In this document: piece after piece, positions 58,901 to 64,000 of the stretch | Layout: each line of letters begins with the position of its first letter | Numbering within the stretch: position 1 is the first letter of the stretch | Assembly (NCBI RefSeq): GCF_014805625.2 | Contig: NW_023998457.1 | Coordinates: forward strand, 1,534,496-1,598,495 | Length of the DNA stretch: 64,000 nt | DNA from: Glossina fuscipes | Lineage: Eukaryota; Arthropoda; Insecta; Diptera; Glossinidae | Reading direction: 5' to 3' | Translations under genes and position numbers: made by a program | The notes under the pieces: generated by a model | The model's input: only the letters and a program-made list of their open reading frames with translations | What the model was told of the DNA's origin: nothing | Database searches by the model: none

Positions 58901-59225
58901 CCGCCTTTTCTAGTACGGCCTTTTCCATCATATTATTGCTACGTTTATTAACTGTTCGAGGTGGTGACGGAGTCGGTGTACGATCAATAATTGTACTCTT
59001 GCGTGGACGCCCTCTTACCAATGCCGCGCTCATATTATTTGCCTGCAATGATGTTGGCGGCGGTGGCGGTGAATCCATTTTGCGGCTTCTTATTCTTGTC
59101 CGTCTCACCGTAACATTGCCAATCATTGTTTCCGTTTCACCGCTAGCTAATGATGAAACAGTTGATATAACTGGCATCGTCGGCCCCTTTTTATTATTTG
59201 CACCGGTTTTATTTGAAATTTTTAA
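54890..59225 (-). CDS. woc: Woc (without children), C-terminal part; 5' exons outside window
   Basis: Seven exons on the minus strand: 58216-59225, 57746-58122, 57550-57675, 57322-57443, 57131-57260, 56942-57041 and 54890-55064. All have GT..AG borders and matching phases, giving 679 residues to the stop. The first exon has R/K-rich segments ([19 protein letters not shown]) and a striking Pro/Val/Ile block ([16 protein letters not shown]) typical of Woc and ZMYM2/3/4. Later exons give the ZMYM/QRICH1-type C-terminal domain ([56 protein letters not shown]). Drosophila Woc is a nuclear MYM zinc-finger protein linked to ecdysone synthesis and telomere capping. The MYM fingers are missing: they must lie beyond 64000. 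The ATG at 59232 is probably not a start: an acceptor (GAAACAG, ending at 59226) lies in it. Confidence 0.9.
55204..55325 (-). mobile_element. SINE copy, minus strand
   Basis: The minus strand reads GGTCGCGGGTTCAAATCTCA (a strong B-box GGTTCAAATCTC), AGTGCCGTAGAGTTTTCAAT, then CCTGTTTCTCTGACTATGTT and an AAT-rich end. This matches the SINEs at 30262, 42563 and 63950. The A-box part is not evident, so the head is truncated or decayed. Confidence 0.65.
56107..56460 (+). mobile_element. DNA-transposon remnant with inverted ends
   Basis: The left end is CCGCATTTTTCGGACCGTAA, GGCGTATG. The right end, read on the minus strand, is GCGCAATAAGGTGCACCGGA, CGAATAAGACGTACG. A separate, clearer end at 61241-61312 reads, on the minus strand, TACCGTATTATTCGCGCTAT, AAGCTACACCGGACGATAAG. 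The interior matches the acidic exon copy at 14870-15190 (minus). The element is non-coding now. Superfamily uncertain. Confidence 0.6.
56575..56665 (-). mobile_element. SINE-like tRNA-derived head, minus strand
   Basis: The minus strand reads GGGTAGCCGAGTAGGTAATT (A-box-like TAGCCGAGTAGG), then about 38 bases later GATTTCAAATCTCAATACG (B-box-like) and CTAGAGTTC. The spacing and sequence match the SINE at 42563 and 55204. The rest of the copy is not clear. Confidence 0.55.
57020..57500. repeat. Poly-A/GAA low-complexity runs in woc introns
   Basis: A17-A20 runs at 57045-57064 and 57457-57474, the latter followed by (GAA)n to 57490. They lie at the pyrimidine side of introns on the minus strand. 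Confidence 0.7.
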
Positions 59226-60800
59226 CTGTTTCATGGAGAAATTATGAAAATTATGAATAAAAAAAAAAAAAAATTATTTTTCAATTTTCATTCAAATTTT
59301 AGCGTTCGTTTTAAACTAAAATATATTCGAATTTTCATCGAAAAAGAGAAACGCACACACACACACAAATACACAGAGAGAAAGAGAGAGAGAGAAACGA
59401 TTACAGATGGGTTGTACACGTATATCGTCATCAAAAAAATGCACTCAATCTATTACATTAAAACAACAATTGGGTAAAGTATTATTTTATTTTTTTTTTT
59501 TGACATTTTATTCAAACATAATCGAAAGAAAAAGAAAAAAAAAAATGTGCAAAAATTAATTAATTTCTGTTTACACAAAGGGGCGAGCGTAAAATTAAGC
59601 TTATAAGCGACTTATCTCTCAAAACAGAGTAAAATTTTTGTTATTTAAAAAAAATTTGAAAAGTTTTTCAAAAAAAAAAAAAAAAAAAAAAAGGTAGGCC
59701 AGGAAAACTTGAAAAGTGCTGGCGAAATGTTGCGAGAGAAAGAGAGAGAGTGAGAGAGAGAGAGCAAAAGAGAGAAAGAAAATTAGGCGGGCGAGAAGAA
59801 GAAGAAGTTAACTTCAACAATGCTTGATGTGTACTATACTTTGTCAAATTTCTTACATATGCGAACTATGCGAAGGTGCAATGTATTACAATACGATAGG
59901 CGAGCGATTTTTCGCTAGAGCAGTCGTAAGAACAATTTCTTTCTAACATACTTGTATGGAATTGGATACTAGTGGGTGACACTATTCCAGCAGTTAATTG
60001 ATAAATTTGCAGTTCATATATAGAGATATTCTTAATTTTTTTTAATAAATTTAAAAATTTGATTATTGCTGGAATTGTTAACATAAAATTTCGTTTTACG
60101 TTTCGTACTTTAAAAATTGCGTCCATCTGAGAGTAAGCGTATATGTTTGTTTACAATTCTCAATAATTGAAAATGTGTTTGTTTATTAACAGTTGTCGCT
60201 TGTATAATAATTGCTTCCATCTGAGCGACCAGATTCCATAAATACGGTAAATAAACCCCGGCCAGATACGTGTTCTCCTCTCTTGCAAGAAAGCAATTTT
60301 TTTAATTTTGAAATTAGCGATATACGATACAAATTTATTGGCTTGGTCAATCTTATCTCAATATCCTAAAAAAAAATGAAAAAATTTGAAATCTCACTGT
60401 TTTTGGACGAGAAAAGTTTGAGACTTTGTTTATATTGCTGCGCAAAATTTCCTTCGCCTTGGCTTTACTTCACCTTTTCCACAGCGGTTAGGTTTGCATC
60501 ACTGGATTATGGATGAATTGTGCAAAGGTTTGTTTACAAATTTAGAAGAATTATTTATTCCTGACTACTTTTATCAAAATTGGTGGAATTTCCTTTCAAT
60601 TTAATTTTGATCTATTTGTGGTTCGTTTTTTGCATATTCCGCCTCCCCTTTGCCTATTTAACATAAACTTTGTGATGGACAGTAATTGGCTGACAATCAC
60701 TACATCTGTTCCTCCCTTATCACGGAGAATGGCGTTAGCAATTTTTTTTGCAAACATCATCTATGCCTTTTTTTTTAACCACCACTGTAAGATGGGGGTA
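59226..60800. other. woc upstream intron (minus), no exon seen
   Basis: AT-rich with a CA tract (59355-59370), GA-rich tracts (59372-59396, 59736-59790) and poly-A (59669-59691). I found no MYM zinc-finger exon on the minus strand here. Confidence 0.5.
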
Positions 60801-60829
60801 TATTCATTTTGCTATTTCCAAAATATATG

Positions 60830-61312
60830 TAACACGCAAGAGGAAGATTCAGAGAGATCCTGTAACACATCTGCGTACTTGATCAGCTTGAAATTCTGGG
60901 TTGAATTAGCCATGTGTCTGTGCGGTGTTTATTGTTGGCACTCTCTTGGCCGCGAAAATGAAGCTAACGACTTCAAATTTGGTAGAAACATTGGAAGTTC
61001 TTGCATGCAATTTGGTATTGAAAGTAGCCCGAATTGGTCAGAGCAGAAGCAGTGGAACTGAACGTAGCTCCGTTTTTTCCAATAAAAATTTGGAGGTTTT
61101 TTCCCGTTACTGGGAAATTGTAAAGGTTAAAAGACGGATAATTTCCCCATTTACTTTATGAAACCCACTACTCTTTACGTCCAAATATGGAACAAATTGG
61201 TCAAGGCCACGCAAAAAATAATACAAGTGATTAATCATCTTATAAATTTGAGGTGCGTCTTATCGTCCGGTGTAGCTTATAGCGCGAATAATACGGTAGA
61301 TGATGTGTTAGC
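60830..61312. repeat. Interspersed repeat family 2 copy plus a DNA-transposon end
   Basis: 60830-61160 has family 2 modules (GTAACACGCAAGAGGAAG, GTGTCTGTGCGGTGTTTATT, GGCCGCGAAAATGAAGC). 61241-61312 is the right end of the transposon family of 56107-56460 (CTTATAAATTTGAGGTGCG, TCTTATCGTCCGGTGTAGC). Confidence 0.6.
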
Positions 61313-61889
61313 CTATTGACTGTCACCTATGGTCATAGATCACTTTCTTAAATTGCAAAAAAAGGAAAGTTTTTTTCGTTCGCCTATTTTACAGAATTCT
61401 TTCGAATGGACATATAAGCCATCATTATTGACTTAGTCAAATTAACCTCAACAATAAAAACAATAAAGCAAGATACGGGGGCCGTATCTCGCATACCCAG
61501 TACTACGTTTTTTGCATTCTAATCTCCAAGTCCTCATATCGCTGGTATTATTACGAAAAAATTAATCGCGGTATCTGCGATATTCATTTTAAAATTAACC
61601 CATTTTTATGGAGACAATATATCTTCATTTGAGGAGTGAGTGTACAAAATAGTTTTAAACATTCGGTCTTGTTTGCCTTATGATAAATTAAGCATAAAAC
61701 TTCAATAAAGTGAAACAAATAAAATTTAATTATTTGTAACTTTGTGTGGGCATGGCCGATTGGTTCCATTTTTGGACCTAAAGAGTAGTGTGTTTAGTAA
61801 CATAAATGTGGAAATTTTCAGCCTTCTAACATAAATAATTTCCAAGTAACGAGCAAAAATCCAAAAATATTTATTAAAACGTAGGAGTT

Positions 61890-62195
61890 GCGTTGAGTTT
61901 ACGTTACACTGCGCGCGCTTCTTCTCCGACCAATTTGGCCCACTTTCAATACCAACATGCGTGCAAGATGTTTCAATGTTTCTACCAAATTTGAAATCGA
62001 TATCTTCATTTTTACGACCAAAAGATTGCCAACAACAAAGACCACATAGCCATACAGACGGACAAACACGGCTTAATCAATTCAGATATATATTTTATAA
62101 GTTTTCTGAAGCTTCCTTTTGGGTATTACATACATTATGGAAAAAAACAAAATGAGTATACCTCCATCGTACAGTGGTGGGCATAAAAAATGTAT
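61890..62195. repeat. Interspersed repeat family 2 copy, inverted
   Basis: GACCAATTTGGCCCACTTTC, TTTTTACGACCAAAAGATTG, CATACAGACGGACAAACACG and GTACAGTGGTGGGCATAAAA are the reverse orientation of family 2 as seen at 39005 and 60900. Confidence 0.65.
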
Positions 62196-62739
62196 GGAAT
62201 TTCGTAAGGCTTTATTCCACATTTCTACCGTCGAGGGCTAATTCGCGAAAATTCTTTGCTTATGAAGGCAAGGCGCATTTTTATTAATTTTCCAAGATTG
62301 TGTCTATTATTTTCCTAATTATCCCTTATTCGACTCGACCAGTTCGAGTATATTTTTTCCTTATGAGCCGGCTTTCAAGCCGGTCGTGATTTTGTTGTAT
62401 TCCTTTGGTTCAACATGCAATGGGGATTTATTATTAGAAAGCTTTGTTCAATCACCAGTTGCATAACGCGCCTTTATGACGCTGGCTGGTAATATATAGA
62501 AACCCATATTTTACTTTCATTACTTGTGTCAAAAATTTTGGAAATTAAGAGAAAGAGAGAGAAATCAACATAAGGTTACTTTTATGTTTCTATTTTAAGG
62601 AAATCTTCTTGAATCGAAATTTAATACAATGTGATGCAACAATGGGTTTCTTAAAATATACGTAGAAATTGAAATTTTAATTTGCCTTAATCGAAGGGAA
62701 AGTAAACCGTTTTTACACTCTACACCACTTGCGGTATAC

Positions 62740-63430
62740 TAAATTAATGCGGACGTGTGTAACATCCACAGGGACTTAAGATAGACCCACTTTTTATTAT
62801 ACCGATCAATTCAGAAAATGATTCTGAAAATGATTCTGAATCGGTCTAATCCTGTCTGTGCGTCAGTCCATGTAAATGTACGTTTAATCGATAGGTCGCA
62901 GCTATTGAGATATTTTGATAAGATTTGATACACTGACTATTAAAAATGGCCCGAATCGATAGGGCGTTAGACCTATTCTGAAAAGCCGTTATAAAAAAAA
63001 AATTTGCAATTTTCAAAATTTCTCTACAAAGTTGCCTAAGTAATTTCTACATTCCAAATTGGCGCGGAAATTTTGAACAGGTGGGAACAACTTTTTTAAC
63101 CCTGTCTCATATAACCGATCCTACGAAAGACGAATCCGTATATGGTGAAAAGATCTAATTTTCAATATCTCATGATGAAAATTGCTTTATAACAATAAAA
63201 TGGCAAAGAAATCAGCCCTACCGAATCCGGAATATCTAAGTCTATTTTTTGGATACCACGGCATATAAGAATTCTTTTGAAACATAAACCTCTATATACC
63301 AAATAGAGGCTAATTGTTAATTTTTTGTGATGAAACCTTGTTCATGATAGTAATTTAATATAAAAATTGAGTGAACTTAATTTGAACCACATTTGTCTAT
63401 TTCTTGGCCCCGCTCCATATAAGCTAAAAG
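62740..63430. repeat. Interspersed repeat family 1, long copy
   Basis: TTTATTATACCGATCAATTC, CCTGTCTGTGCGTCAGTCC, ATGTTCAGG-like degenerate blocks, TCTCATGATGAAAATTGC and ATTTGAACCACATTTGTC follow the order of the copy at 41040-41970. Confidence 0.65.
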
Positions 63431-63949
63431 AAAATAGATTGCATTTTTAAATTAATTAAAAATACATTAGTCAATTACTCCGTAAGAAAGAAAATCACGC
63501 GAATTTCATCAAATTATCAGACATTCTTGCTAAGAAACTACGTCTCAGGGGGTTGTCTCTATCGACCTGATAATGCCGTCAATATTCAAAGCAATGCTAA
63601 AGAGAGCCCTGAAATGCTAACAGCGGCATCGGGAGGGGATTTCGTAGAATAGTATAATCCGGACCGTTGAACAAGTGGCCCCGCATGGATCTTCACAGTT
63701 AGCGACTCTTAAAAGACCGTAAAATTGATTTCTTCCCAAGTATAAGCTTAATTGCATCGATCGATCTTAGGTGCGATGATTAATCACAAGCAGTAGCAAG
63801 TTTAGATAAATGGAGTTTACTTCTTCTTCTCTTGATTTTAAGTTAAATCCAATGAATCTTCTTAGTATACCCTATATTATCTATGAGTTAAGAATCTGTT
63901 AAGTTTGTAGCAAGGCTTGACCTTGACTTTTACTATACTTTTACTTTTA

Positions 63950-64000
63950 ATCGGATAACAACTCCTATGGTCGTGGGTTCAAATCTCAAGCGTGGTAAAG
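63950..64000 (+). mobile_element. SINE copy cut by the window edge
   Basis: GGTCGTGGGTTCAAATCTCA, AGCGTGGTAAAG contains a B-box (GGTTCAAATCTC) and equals the block of the minus-strand SINE at 55204-55325 (GGTCGCGGGTTCAAATCTCA, AGTGCCGTAGAG). The tail should lie beyond 64000. Confidence 0.6.

Noticed and set aside
59232..59234. ATG as start codon of a 340-residue proline-rich protein
   Set aside because: An in-phase splice acceptor overlaps it and the downstream exons belong to Woc, whose N-terminal zinc-finger part must come from upstream exons.
58837..59247. 136-codon plus-strand ORF opposite woc
   Set aside because: Complement of the woc coding exon; no independent motif.
1..64000. CRISPR arrays, bacterial operons, phage or prophage genes
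   Set aside because: Introns, fly orthologues and LINE/mariner elements show eukaryotic nuclear DNA. No regularly spaced repeat array was seen.

Overview
The window is nuclear DNA of an insect, most likely a calyptrate (muscoid) higher fly. It is strongly AT-rich, has spliced genes with GT..AG introns, and its proteins (Pelle, Uba2, TFIIA-L, Woc, Rpp20, histone H2B) are closest to their Drosophila counterparts as I remember them. About three quarters of the sequence is intron or intergenic DNA full of decayed transposons. It holds one 100-N assembly gap (53728-53827). Exon boundaries below were read by eye from splice sites and reading-frame continuity.

Layout. 1-18 kb: members of an unrecognised four-transmembrane protein family (intact genes at 98-739 and 16426-17031; a copy at 7395-7770 that keeps only the flanks; a truncated copy at 25198-25404). 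Between them lie LINE relics, a decayed glyoxylate/hydroxypyruvate reductase gene, a hairpin-rich inserted island (10264-10635) and the intronless SUMO E1 subunit Uba2 (minus). 18-25 kb is gene-dense: a lone histone H2B (minus), RNase P/MRP subunit Rpp20 (minus), a possible FANCD2-like fragment (plus), a mariner remnant and the four-exon kinase pelle (minus). 25.5-33.5 kb is almost geneless but contains an open-frame fragment of Mcm5. 33.7-49.7 kb is TfIIA-L (plus), six coding exons with a 10.5 kb first intron. 50-54 kb holds a deleted mariner, other repeats and the gap. 54.9-64 kb is the C-terminal part of woc (minus), convergent with TfIIA-L; its zinc-finger exons lie beyond the right edge.

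Functionally the intact genes are housekeeping or regulatory: SUMO activation (Uba2), chromatin (H2B), tRNA/rRNA processing (Rpp20), Toll signalling (pelle), basal transcription (TfIIA-L) and a MYM-type chromatin factor (woc). They do not form one pathway.

Most interesting non-routine signals: (1) a tRNA-derived SINE family whose 3' tail matches the 3' end of LINE copies in the same window; (2) the run of near-perfect hairpins at 10264-10635, apparently inserted with a 10-bp target duplication; (3) the four-TM gene family with one copy that has lost exactly its ORF; (4) a one-base frameshift in pelle between its death domain and kinase; (5) an isolated H2B whose polyadenylation signal overlaps its stop codon; (6) an open-frame Mcm5 fragment in a gene desert.
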